Made by a program: the position numbers and the translations under genes
Source: Sulfitobacter sp.
GTDB taxonomy: Bacteria > Pseudomonadota > Alphaproteobacteria > Rhodobacterales > Rhodobacteraceae
Reading direction: 5' to 3'
Assembly (NCBI GenBank): GCA_024636405.1
Contig: JAGXHC010000197.1
Location: 1 to 8,367 of the forward strand
Length of the DNA stretch: 8,367 nt
The notes under the pieces: generated by a model
Seen by the model: only the letters and a program-made list of their open reading frames with translations
Databases searched by the model: none
What the model was told of the DNA's origin: nothing
Part shown: positions 1-6,715 of the stretch, piece after piece
How the letters are laid out: the number at the start of each line of letters is the position of its first letter
How positions within the stretch are numbered: position 1 is the first letter of the stretch

Positions 1-877
1 CGAGGTGCAGCGCCGCCAGATGACGACGCCTGACGAACCCAACGTGCACGCGCTTGCCGTTGACGGCGATTTTGACGACTGCCAGGCGCGGCTGAAAGAT
101 ATGTTCAATGACTTCGACTTTCGCGATGGCGTAAAGCTGGCGGGGGTGAATTCAATCAACTGGGGCCGCGTGCTGGCGCAGGTGGTCTATTATTTCACTT
201 CCGCAGTCAGTCTTGGCGCGCCGGGTCGCAGCGTCAGTTTTACGGTGCCGACGGGCAATTTCGGCGATATCTTTGCAGGATACATAGCGCGGCAAATGGG
301 ACTGCCGATTGCACAGCTTGTCGTGGCCACGAACCAGAACGACATCCTTGACCGCTGCCTGAAGGGGCAGGGATACCACAAGGGGTCGGTGCATCCGTCC
401 ATCAGCCCGTCAATGGACATTCAGGTATCTTCCAATTTTGAGCGTGCGTTGTTCGACGCCTATGGCCGCGACGGCAAAGCCGTGGCGCAACTGATGACGG
501 AACTGGGGCAGGGCGGCTTTGACGTAAGCCAGGGTGCGATGCAGACCTTGCAGGAAATCTATACTTCTGGCCGCGCGTCCGAGGCGGAAACCTCCGCGAC
601 CATCGCCGCGATGCTGAAGACCACGGGCGAACTGCTGTGTCCACACTCTGCCGTGGGCGTGAAGGTCGCGCAGCAGAATTTGAATGACACTCCGATGATC
701 ACACTGGCCACGGCTCATCCGGCTAAGTTCCCGGATGCCGTTGAGGCCGCGACCGGCATCCGCCCGCCGCTGCCCCCGCGCATGGCAGACCTGTTTGATC
801 GCCCGGAGCGTATGACCCGTGTGGCCAATGATCTTGATGCGCTGAAATCTCACATTCGCGGAGCGCTTGCCCAATGA
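1..877 (+). CDS. thrC: Threonine synthase, C-terminal part (5' end outside the window)
   Basis: This PLP enzyme makes L-threonine from O-phospho-L-homoserine, the last step of threonine synthesis in the cytoplasm. The frame is open from the first base (first complete codon at 2-4), and about 291 residues remain of the roughly 460 usual for this family. The catalytic lysine region lies upstream and is not seen. Family marks are the glycine-rich phosphate-binding loop TGNFGD at 251-268, the block HPSISPSMDIQVSSNFER near 391-444, and a late LATAHPAKFPDAV segment near 702-743. The reading frame is intact to the TGA at 875-877. That stop overlaps the ATG of the M16 peptidase gene (ATGA), which indicates translational coupling. 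The GTG at 5 and ATG at 20 are internal codons, not starts, because the recognisable family sequence is already under way there. I am sure of the identity. Confidence 0.95.
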   Translation, partial: EVQRRQMTTPDEPNVHALAVDGDFDDCQARLKDMFNDFDFRDGVKLAGVNSINWGRVLAQVVYYFTSAVSLGAPGRSVSFTVPTGNFGDIFAGYIARQMGLPIAQLVVATNQNDILDRCLKGQGYHKGSVHPSISPSMDIQVSSNFERALFDAYGRDGKAVAQLMTELGQGGFDVSQGAMQTLQEIYTSGRASEAETSATIAAMLKTTGELLCPHSAVGVKVAQQNLNDTPMITLATAHPAKFPDAVEAATGIRPPLPPRMADLFDRPERMTRVANDLDALKSHIRGALAQ

Positions 878-2136
878 CCTTGCAGACACATACGCTTTCC
901 AACGGCTTTCGCATCGTGACCGAACACATGGCAGAGCTTGCTTCGGCTTCCATCGGGATCTGGGTTTCTGCTGGCGGCAGGCACGAGACGCCGCATCAGA
1001 ACGGCATCGCGCATTTCCTTGAACATATGGCATTCAAAGGGACTGCCCGCCGGACATCATTGCAGATTGCCGAAGCGATCGAGGACGTGGGCGGCTATAT
1101 AAATGCCTATACCTCCCGTGAGGTGACGGCCTACTATGTGCGCGTGCTGGAAAACGACGTGGCGCTGGGGCTGGACGTGATCGCCGACATTCTGCGCAAC
1201 CCGGTGCTGGATGACAGTGAGATTGAGGTCGAACGCGGCGTCATCCTGCAAGAGATCGGCCAAGCGTTGGATACGCCCGACGACGTGATCTTTGACTGGC
1301 TTCAGGAAAAGGCCTATCCGGATCAACCCATCGGGCGAACGATCCTTGGCCCAGCCGAGCGGGTGTCGGCCTTTGACCGCGGCGATCTGCGCAATTTCAT
1401 TGCCGATCATTACGGACCCGAACAGATGATCCTGTCGGCGGCGGGTGCCGTTGACCACGACCAGATTGTGAAACTGGCCGAAGCGCTGTTTGGCGATATG
1501 CCCGGAAAACCACTGTTTGATGTGGACGCCGCGCGGTTCATGGGCGGCGAAATGCGGCAGGTCAAAACGCTGGAACAGGCGCATTTCGCGCTGGGTCTGG
1601 AAAGCCCCGGATACTGTGCCGATGACATCTATATTGCGCAGATTTATGCCTCTGCGCTTGGTGGTGGCATGTCGAGCCGCTTGTTTCAGGAAATCCGTGA
1701 AAATCGCGGTTTGTGTTATACCATCTTCGCGCAGGCCGGGGCCTATGCCGATACCGGCATGATGACGATCTATGCCGGCACCAGCGCCGAGCAGTTGCCC
1801 GAACTTGCGACCATCACCATTGATGAGATGAAGCGCGCCGCCGCAGATATGTCCGAGGAAGAAGTGGCCCGCGCCCGCGCCCAGATGAAGGCGGGACTTT
1901 TGATGGGTCTGGAAAGCCCGTCAAACCGCGCGGAACGGTTGGCCCGGCTGATCCAGATCTGGAACCGGGTGCCGCCGTTGGCTGAAACCGTCGCGCAGAT
2001 CGACGCGGTCACAGCCGCCGACGTGCGCGCCTTTGGCGAACGCATGGCCACCAGCGCCCCTGCGGCACTGGCGCTTTACGGTCCCGTGGATTCCGCCCCC
2101 GGCCTTGAAAAATTGCAAGAGCGACGCGCCGCCTGA
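874..2136 (+). CDS. M16 family zinc metallopeptidase (mitochondrial processing peptidase-like)
   Basis: This is a 420-residue peptidase of the pitrilysin/insulinase (M16) clan, the normal length for the bacterial single-unit type related to mitochondrial processing peptidase. The inverted zinc motif HFLEH is at residues 47-51 (H47 and H51 as ligands, E50 as catalytic base). E127 lies 76 residues after H51, which is the family spacing for the third ligand, and E120 matches the other conserved glutamate. The C-terminal half carries the substrate-binding R/Y pair (R275 with Y282 in a QEIRENRGLCY segment), so both halves are intact. No signal peptide is visible, so a cytoplasmic location is inferred; the substrate is unknown. 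The start overlaps the thrC stop as ATGA, and the TGA at 2134-2136 overlaps the next ATG, making it the middle gene of a coupled three-gene set. Confidence 0.93.
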   Translation: MTLQTHTLSNGFRIVTEHMAELASASIGIWVSAGGRHETPHQNGIAHFLEHMAFKGTARRTSLQIAEAIEDVGGYINAYTSREVTAYYVRVLENDVALGLDVIADILRNPVLDDSEIEVERGVILQEIGQALDTPDDVIFDWLQEKAYPDQPIGRTILGPAERVSAFDRGDLRNFIADHYGPEQMILSAAGAVDHDQIVKLAEALFGDMPGKPLFDVDAARFMGGEMRQVKTLEQAHFALGLESPGYCADDIYIAQIYASALGGGMSSRLFQEIRENRGLCYTIFAQAGAYADTGMMTIYAGTSAEQLPELATITIDEMKRAAADMSEEEVARARAQMKAGLLMGLESPSNRAERLARLIQIWNRVPPLAETVAQIDAVTAADVRAFGERMATSAPAALALYGPVDSAPGLEKLQERRAA

Positions 2137-2720
2137 TGCTTGGGATGAAGCGGAAATTCAGGATTGAGACGGAGCGGCTTAGCCTGCGTCCGCCGATTCA
2201 TTCCGATTTCCGTAACTGGACTGCCCTGCGTCTGCAAAGCGAAGAATTCCTGACGCCGTGGGAACCGGCCTGGGCTGACGATCATCTTTCGCGCAAGGCC
2301 TTTACCAACCGCGTCTACTGGGCACAGCGTTCGGTGAATGTCGGGACGGCGGTGCCGCTGTTTTTGATCCGCCGCCGCGACGACATGCTGATTGGGGCCA
2401 TCACACTGGACAATATCCGGCGCGGTCCGGCACAGGCGGGAACCCTGGGGTATTGGACCGGCGAACAATTCGCCCGCCGTGGCTATATGCGCGAAGCAAT
2501 CGAGGCAACGGTGCACCACGCTTTTACCCATATGGATCTGTCGCGGATCGAAGCGGCCTGCCTGCCAGAGAACATGGCCTCACGCGGGCTGCTGGAAAAT
2601 AGTGGCTTCAAATACGAAGGTGTGGCGCAAAGCTACCTCCAGATTGCCGGACGTTGGCGGACCCATGTGCTTTACGCAGCCCTGCGCGGCGACAGGCGGG
2701 GCCGGACTGACGTGGGCTGA
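2136..2720 (+). CDS. GNAT N-acetyltransferase, RimJ/RimL type
   Basis: This is a 194-residue acetyltransferase that would transfer an acetyl group from acetyl-CoA to an amino group. RimJ and RimL relatives acetylate N-termini of ribosomal proteins. The sequence shows the usual opening for this subfamily (IETERLSLRPP at residues 10-20), a GYWTGEQFARRGYMREA segment at 105-121 that holds the acetyl-CoA pyrophosphate-binding loop, and the late block ENMASRGLLENSGF at 145-158 followed by a YLQIAGRWRTH stretch typical of RimJ proteins. The chosen ATG (2136) overlaps the peptidase stop as TGATG; a second ATG at 2145 (Met4) is also possible. Whether its target is a ribosomal protein cannot be read from the sequence. 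It is the last gene of the coupled thrC-peptidase-acetyltransferase set, since about 130 bp separate it from the next gene. Confidence 0.88.
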   Translation: MLGMKRKFRIETERLSLRPPIHSDFRNWTALRLQSEEFLTPWEPAWADDHLSRKAFTNRVYWAQRSVNVGTAVPLFLIRRRDDMLIGAITLDNIRRGPAQAGTLGYWTGEQFARRGYMREAIEATVHHAFTHMDLSRIEAACLPENMASRGLLENSGFKYEGVAQSYLQIAGRWRTHVLYAALRGDRRGRTDVG

Positions 2721-2849
2721 ACCGCGTCGTGCGCGTCAACTGACGGGCGTCCATGTGCAAACCGCGCAGCCACTGTGATGCGCCCGGTTCATGCTGACCG
2801 TTTCCATTCGCGTCTTGCATCCCGGCGGTTTAATTCGGATCAATCATAT

Positions 2850-4268
2850 ATGACATTGAATCCCGCCGACTCCGATTTTGAAGCGACCCTGCGCGCTGAA
2901 CTGCCGGAGGACATCTTTCGCGCTGCCGATACCCGCTATCTTGAGGAACCGCGCGGCATTTATGCCGGGCGGGCGGGGTTGCTGGCCTTGCCGCGCAGCG
3001 TTGATCAGGTCGCGACCCTGATCCGCCACGCTGCCGCCGCGCGGGTGGGCGTGATCCCCTATGGCGGTGGCACGGGGCTGGTGGGTGGACAGGTGGCACC
3101 GGACGGGCCCACACCGCTGATCGTGTCACTGGAGCGGATGACCGCCATCCGTGAAGTTTTCTCCGACGAAAATGTGCTGATTGCCGAAGCCGGTGCGATC
3201 CTTGCCGACGTCCAAGCCGCGGCCCGCGCGGCAGACCGGCTTTTCCCGCTGTCATTGGCGGCCGAAGGATCGGCGCGCATCGGTGGCAATCTGGCGACAA
3301 ACGCCGGTGGAACAGGCGTCCTGCGCTACGGCAATGCCCGTGATCTGTGTCTTGGGTTGGAAGCGGTGCTGCCGGACGGACAGATCTGGCACGGGCTGAC
3401 ACGCCTGCGCAAGAACAACACAGGCTATGACTTGCGCCATTTGCTGATCGGCGCCGAGGGCACATTGGGCGTGATCACCGCCGCCGCGCTGAAGCTTTAT
3501 CCCATTCCTGCGCACAGCGGCACGGCGCTGTTGGTTGTGAACAGCCCTGCGGCGGCGCTGTCGCTGCTGTCACTGGCGCGCGCGCAACTGGGCGAAACAA
3601 TCAGCGCGTTTGAATTGATCCACCGCCAGGGTCTCGATTTTCTGGCCGAGAAACTGCCGGACGTGCGCCAGCCCTTCGCCACGCCGCCTGAATGGTGCGT
3701 GCTGATTGAACTGGGGCTCAGCGGCGATGCGGACCCGCACGCCGCACTTGAAACCCTTTTTGCGGAAGCGGTTGATGCCGGGCTGGCCATTGACGGGTTG
3801 ATCGCGCAAAGCCGCCAGCAGGGCGATGATTTCTGGCGGATCAGGGAAATGATCCCCGAAGCGAACCGCCTGATCGGATCGATCTCAAGCCACGATATCT
3901 CTGTACCACTTGGCGCCATTCCGGATTTCATCGCCATGGCGTCGCAACAACTGGCCGCCATTGATACCTTCCGCATCAATTGTTTTGGCCACGTCGGTGA
4001 CGGCAACCTGCATTACAATGTTTTTCCCATCCCCGGAAAGACCCGCGCCGACCACGCCGACCAGCGTCGTGCGATCAAGTCGTTGGTGCATGACCTGACG
4101 CATGAATTGGGTGGCTCCATCAGTGCCGAACACGGCATCGGGCGGCTAAAGGTGGACGATCTGGAACACTACGGCGACCCTGCCAAGCTTTTTGCCATGC
4201 GCGCGATCAAATCTGCCCTTGATCCGCTGGGCATTATGAACCCCGGCGCGGTGCTTCGGCAGGAGTGA
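2850..4268 (+). CDS. FAD-linked D-2-hydroxyacid dehydrogenase (GlcD / D-2-hydroxyglutarate dehydrogenase type)
   Basis: This predicted flavoprotein oxidises a D-2-hydroxyacid such as D-lactate, D-2-hydroxyglutarate or glycolate to the 2-oxoacid. From this start it has 472 residues, normal for the family. The N-terminal vanillyl-alcohol-oxidase-type FAD domain shows PYGGGTGLVGG at 70-80, then a GNLATNAGGTGVLRYGNARD block and a NTGYDLRHLLIGAEGTLGV block. The C-terminal catalytic domain has HVGDGNLH at 381-388 and SAEHGIG around H428, the metal and substrate site of D-lactate and D-2-hydroxyglutarate dehydrogenases. The frame stays open upstream to GTG 2775 and ATG 2778, which would add 24-25 residues, but the family's conserved region fits the ATG at 2850. 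None of these starts has a clear Shine-Dalgarno, so the start is less certain than the identity. The exact substrate is not determinable. The stop lies 4 bp from the convergent apt stop. Confidence 0.9.
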   Translation: MTLNPADSDFEATLRAELPEDIFRAADTRYLEEPRGIYAGRAGLLALPRSVDQVATLIRHAAAARVGVIPYGGGTGLVGGQVAPDGPTPLIVSLERMTAIREVFSDENVLIAEAGAILADVQAAARAADRLFPLSLAAEGSARIGGNLATNAGGTGVLRYGNARDLCLGLEAVLPDGQIWHGLTRLRKNNTGYDLRHLLIGAEGTLGVITAAALKLYPIPAHSGTALLVVNSPAAALSLLSLARAQLGETISAFELIHRQGLDFLAEKLPDVRQPFATPPEWCVLIELGLSGDADPHAALETLFAEAVDAGLAIDGLIAQSRQQGDDFWRIREMIPEANRLIGSISSHDISVPLGAIPDFIAMASQQLAAIDTFRINCFGHVGDGNLHYNVFPIPGKTRADHADQRRAIKSLVHDLTHELGGSISAEHGIGRLKVDDLEHYGDPAKLFAMRAIKSALDPLGIMNPGAVLRQE

Positions 4269-4272
4269 AATA

Positions 4273-4803
4273 CTAGGCGCCGTCAAAGGCGCAAAGTGCG
4301 TGCACCTCCATGCCCAGGGCTTCGAGTTTCTTGCGCCCTCCCAGTTCCGGCAGATCGATGATAAAGGCGCAGGACACGATCTCGCCTCCCAGCCGTTCAA
4401 TCAGCTTGATGCCGGCCTCAGCTGTGCCGCCGGTGGCCAGAAGGTCGTCGACCACCAGCACTTTTTCACCGGGCAGGATCGCGTCTTCGTGCAATTCAAC
4501 GATCGCCTCGCCGTATTCAAGCTTGTAGGCCTGCGAAATTGTCGCGCCCGGAAGCTTGCCCTTTTTGCGGATTGGCACAAAACCCACGCTGAGCTGATGC
4601 GCAATCGCGCCGCCAAGGATGAACCCCCGCGCCTCAAGTCCGACAACTTTGTCAATGTCGATCCCGGCATAGGGGTGCAGCATCTGATCAATGGCCATGC
4701 GAAACCCGCGCGCGTCTGCAAAAAGCGTCGTGACATCGCGGAACATGATCCCTTCGTGCGGAAAATCCACGATGGTACGAATATAGTCCTGAACGTTTTT
4801 CAT
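4273..4803 (-). CDS. apt: Adenine phosphoribosyltransferase
   Basis: This cytoplasmic enzyme converts adenine and PRPP to AMP and pyrophosphate (purine salvage). Its 176 residues are the normal family length. The sequence shows [12 protein letters not shown] near residues 14-25, GLEARGF at 55-61, the [10 protein letters not shown] loop at 79-88, and the PRPP-binding motif [14 protein letters not shown] at 115-128 with its acidic pair D119-D120. A GGAAGG ribosome site (4809-4814) lies 5 nt before the ATG. It follows mtnP on the same strand with a 103 bp gap, so the two are probably transcribed together, and mtnP supplies its substrate adenine. A short stem (GCGCC at 4277-4281 pairing with GGCGC at 4288-4292) overlaps the last codons. 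It is followed on the minus strand by only a broken T-stretch, so it is at best a weak terminator. Confidence 0.96.
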   Translation of the reverse strand: MKNVQDYIRTIVDFPHEGIMFRDVTTLFADARGFRMAIDQMLHPYAGIDIDKVVGLEARGFILGGAIAHQLSVGFVPIRKKGKLPGATISQAYKLEYGEAIVELHEDAILPGEKVLVVDDLLATGGTAEAGIKLIERLGGEIVSCAFIIDLPELGGRKKLEALGMEVHALCAFDGA

Positions 4804-4906
4804 GCCGCCCTTCCGCGTTTATCAACCCGACCCGTCTTAGCGCGCATCCGCCCGCCTGCGCAAACGCTCATCTGGAATATTGCATGATTACAGAAGTCGT
4901 GTTGGC

Positions 4907-5779
4907 CTATAAGACCCGCCCCGCCACCGCATCCAGTTTTGCCATCAGCGCAGGATCGCGGGCGTCCGGTTGTGTCAGGATGGCAAATTCCAGCGCGCGA
5001 TCACAGCCGTGCGGGCAGGGCGCGCGATCCGGTCCCAGCAGCGCGGGCAGGCGCGACACCAGCGCGCGGCCCTTGTCGGCGTTGCCCATCAGCGTCTTGA
5101 TGATCTCGGTCACGTCAACCTCGCCGTGATCGGGATGCCAGCTGTCGTAGTCGGTGATCATCGCAACAGAGGCATAATGCAATTCCGCTTCGCGGGCCAA
5201 TTTGGCTTCTGGCATATTGGTCATGCCAATCACGTCGGCGCCCCAGCTTGTCCGGTACATTTTCGATTCCGCCAGCGTGGAAAACTGTGGCCCTTCCATG
5301 GCCAGGTATGTGCCGCCCCGGTGAACGTTTATGCCTGCGTCAAGCGCTGCGGTATGGCAGGCGTCGCCAAGGCGCGGACAGGTCGGGTGCGCCACGCTGA
5401 CATGGGCAACGCAGCCCGCGCCGAAGAACGATTTTTCGCGCGCGAACGTGCGATCGATGAACTGGTCCACGATCACAAAATCGCCGGGCGCCATTTCTTC
5501 GCGAAAAGAACCACAGGCCGAAACGCTGATCACATCGGTGCAGCCCATCCTTTTGAGCGCATCGATATTGGCGCGGTAGGGCACGCTGGTCGGGGAATGC
5601 ACATGGCCGCGGCCGTGGCGCGGCAGGAATACCATCTCCACCCCGCCAAGGCGCCCGGTAAGCAACTGATCCGAAGCAGCACCCCAAGGCGTGTCGACGG
5701 CGCGCCATTCGGCACTCTCCAGCCCGTCGATGTCATAAATACCGGAGCCGCCGATCACGGCAATTTTTGTCTGGGTCAT
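4907..5779 (-). CDS. mtnP: S-methyl-5'-thioadenosine phosphorylase
   Basis: This enzyme cleaves 5'-methylthioadenosine, a by-product of polyamine and (in many proteobacteria) acyl-homoserine-lactone synthesis, with phosphate to give adenine and 5-methylthioribose-1-phosphate. The 290 residues match the family length. The N-terminus has VIGGSGIYD (8-16). The phosphate-binding segment FLPRHGRGH is at 51-59 and MEGPQFSTLAES at 161-172. TDYD at 209-212 carries the aspartates that favour 6-aminopurines; purine nucleoside phosphorylases with 6-oxopurine preference usually have asparagine there. The frame is open upstream to a TTG at 5836, but the ATG at 5779 sits 6 nt after a GGAAGG ribosome site and immediately before the family's first conserved strand, so I chose it. 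The gene heads the mtnP-apt pair, and MtnP's product adenine feeds Apt. Nothing in this window handles the other product, methylthioribose-1-phosphate. Confidence 0.95.
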   Translation of the reverse strand: MTQTKIAVIGGSGIYDIDGLESAEWRAVDTPWGAASDQLLTGRLGGVEMVFLPRHGRGHVHSPTSVPYRANIDALKRMGCTDVISVSACGSFREEMAPGDFVIVDQFIDRTFAREKSFFGAGCVAHVSVAHPTCPRLGDACHTAALDAGINVHRGGTYLAMEGPQFSTLAESKMYRTSWGADVIGMTNMPEAKLAREAELHYASVAMITDYDSWHPDHGEVDVTEIIKTLMGNADKGRALVSRLPALLGPDRAPCPHGCDRALEFAILTQPDARDPALMAKLDAVAGRVL

Positions 5780-5785
5780 GTGCAG

Positions 5786-5791
5786 CCTTCC
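5786..5791 (-). promoter_or_regulatory. Ribosome binding site of mtnP
   Basis: GGAAGG on the minus strand, 6 nt before the ATG at 5779. It supports this start over the upstream in-frame TTG at 5836. The apt gene has the same GGAAGG hexamer (4809-4814), 5 nt before its ATG. Confidence 0.7.
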
Positions 5792-5915
5792 GTTCGCTTT
5801 GCACCAACCCTTGTCGGGATCGAAACGGAATTTCAACCTGCCTGTCGTGCAGATGACGCGAAATTGGTGCGCGAAGCATTTGGGCGGGGGGCTTCATCGC
5901 GCCAGGACCGATCCA

Positions 5916-5938
5916 GCGACCACTTTATCAATGGTCGC
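5916..5938. repeat. 7-bp perfect inverted repeat between the secreted-protein gene and mtnP
   Basis: GCGACCA (5916-5922) and TGGTCGC (5932-5938) are exact reverse complements with a 9-nt spacer. The repeat begins 26 nt after the stop codon of the secreted-protein gene (minus strand) and lies about 137-159 nt before the mtnP start. No T-run follows in either direction. It could be a Rho-dependent end structure of the first gene or an operator for mtnP; the sequence does not decide between them. Confidence 0.35.
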
Positions 5939-5963
5939 CGTCAGATCACGATGACCTTATCCC

Positions 5964-6515
5964 TCAGGTTGCCGAATTCGGGCCGGTCAGATGGATCGCC
6001 GCCAGCGCATCGAAATGCGCGCTTTTCAGATCGACGGGGTGATCGGAAACGTTCTGCACCGGTCCCTGGCTGATCACCTGAATCAGAACACCCTCCATTG
6101 TGGCATAGCTGTGCATGATGTTGAGCGGCGTGCCGTCACCGGCCAGCGTATAATTGATCGTGCCGAACAACGCATCGTCCCCGGACATTGAGCTTAGATC
6201 CGAAAACTCAAAACTGCGTCCGATCCGTGCGGCCTGTGCGCTGACCATTGCGATAATCTGGGATTCGATGTCAGCCTGCGTTACAGCCTGTTGCGGACCG
6301 GGCTGCACCAGCAGTTTCGACACATATCCGTCCTCATGCATCCAATAGCTTTGTCCGGCGGTCAAACCGTCGTCCACCCGTGAAAATTCATCCCCCGAAC
6401 AAAATGTCATGCCGGGGGCCGGGCCATCACAGTCAGCTGATGCTGTCAAAGTATCGGCATAGGCCGGTGCAATCAGCGGAAACGCCAGTACGATTGCAAA
6501 TAATTTCTGTAACAT
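5964..6515 (-). CDS. Predicted secreted protein of unknown function
   Basis: I do not recognise this 183-residue protein. It begins with a typical Sec signal peptide: K4, a hydrophobic core at about residues 5-17, and a good signal peptidase I site at AYA|D (18-21). The mature part of about 163 residues is therefore probably periplasmic or released. No lipobox cysteine or further membrane segment is visible. The mature region has only two cysteines, C29 and C39 (DCDGPAPGMTFC), which could form a small disulfide loop in the oxidising periplasm. The middle shows an acidic serine/aspartate patch (SDLSSMSGDD) and a likely beta-rich stretch (GTINYTLAGDG). A GAGAGG ribosome site (6521-6526) 5 nt before the ATG supports the start. 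The gene stands alone: 184 bp separate it from mtnP and 279 bp from the upstream flavin reductase gene. That it is a real gene is well supported; its function is unknown. Confidence 0.82.
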   Translation of the reverse strand: MLQKLFAIVLAFPLIAPAYADTLTASADCDGPAPGMTFCSGDEFSRVDDGLTAGQSYWMHEDGYVSKLLVQPGPQQAVTQADIESQIIAMVSAQAARIGRSFEFSDLSSMSGDDALFGTINYTLAGDGTPLNIMHSYATMEGVLIQVISQGPVQNVSDHPVDLKSAHFDALAAIHLTGPNSAT

Positions 6516-6548
6516 TGGAACCTCTCTGCTCGTTTATTGGTTTGACTT

Positions 6549-6576
6549 ATTGTGTCCGACAATTTTTCAGACACAA
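6549..6576 (-). promoter_or_regulatory. Candidate promoter with symmetric arms for the secreted-protein gene
   Basis: On the minus strand, TTGTGT (6576-6571) and CACAAT (6554-6549) are separated by 16 nt. They resemble -35 (3 of 6 matches) and -10 (4 of 6 matches) hexamers. Transcription would begin near 6542, giving a short leader that includes the ribosome site. The two boxes lie in the arms of an inverted repeat, TTGTGTC (6550-6556) and GACACAA (6570-6576) with a 13-nt spacer, which would suit an operator over the promoter. The match to consensus is weak, so this is a candidate only. Confidence 0.3.
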
Positions 6577-6715
6577 AACAATCCAACCCTTTGTTGGCAA
6601 AGAAAGTTGAGATTTGGTAAATTATGATGCAACAATGTGTCGTTCTGGCTTTCCACAAAGCCAAAATAAACAAACAAATTGCTTGATTGAGACTACATTG
6701 CCACAGACGCGGCTG

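Noticed and set aside
410..1033. Open minus-strand frame of 207 codons opposite thrC and the peptidase start
   Set aside because: Arginine-rich, low-information translation opposite two intact recognised genes.
2734..2745. CGTCA-AC-TGACG palindrome between the acetyltransferase and FAD dehydrogenase genes as a terminator or operator
   Set aside because: Two-nucleotide loop and 5-bp arms without a T-run are within chance expectation.
2775..2849. N-terminal extension of the FAD dehydrogenase from GTG 2775 or ATG 2778
   Set aside because: The extra residues look unlike the family, there is no ribosome site, and family members begin near the ATG at 2850. Kept as an open question in the findings.
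4277..4292. GCGCC/GGCGC hairpin at the end of apt as a Rho-independent terminator
   Set aside because: The stem is only 5 bp, lies inside coding sequence and is followed by an interrupted T-stretch. The convergent genes leave just 4 bp between stops.
4800..4871. 23-codon minus-strand frame (MSVCAGGRMRAKTGRV...) whose TGA overlaps the apt ATG, a possible leader peptide
   Set aside because: No ribosome site precedes it and its composition is that of random GC-rich sequence. The apt gene has its own good ribosome site. Only conservation in relatives would revive it.
4300..4887. Open plus-strand frame of 195 codons antisense to apt
   Set aside because: It is a shadow of the well-supported apt gene with no motif of its own.
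4970..6073. Open plus-strand frame of 367 codons antisense to mtnP and the end of the secreted-protein gene
   Set aside because: It lies opposite a clearly recognised gene, shows no family motif, and such frames are common opposite GC-rich coding sequence.
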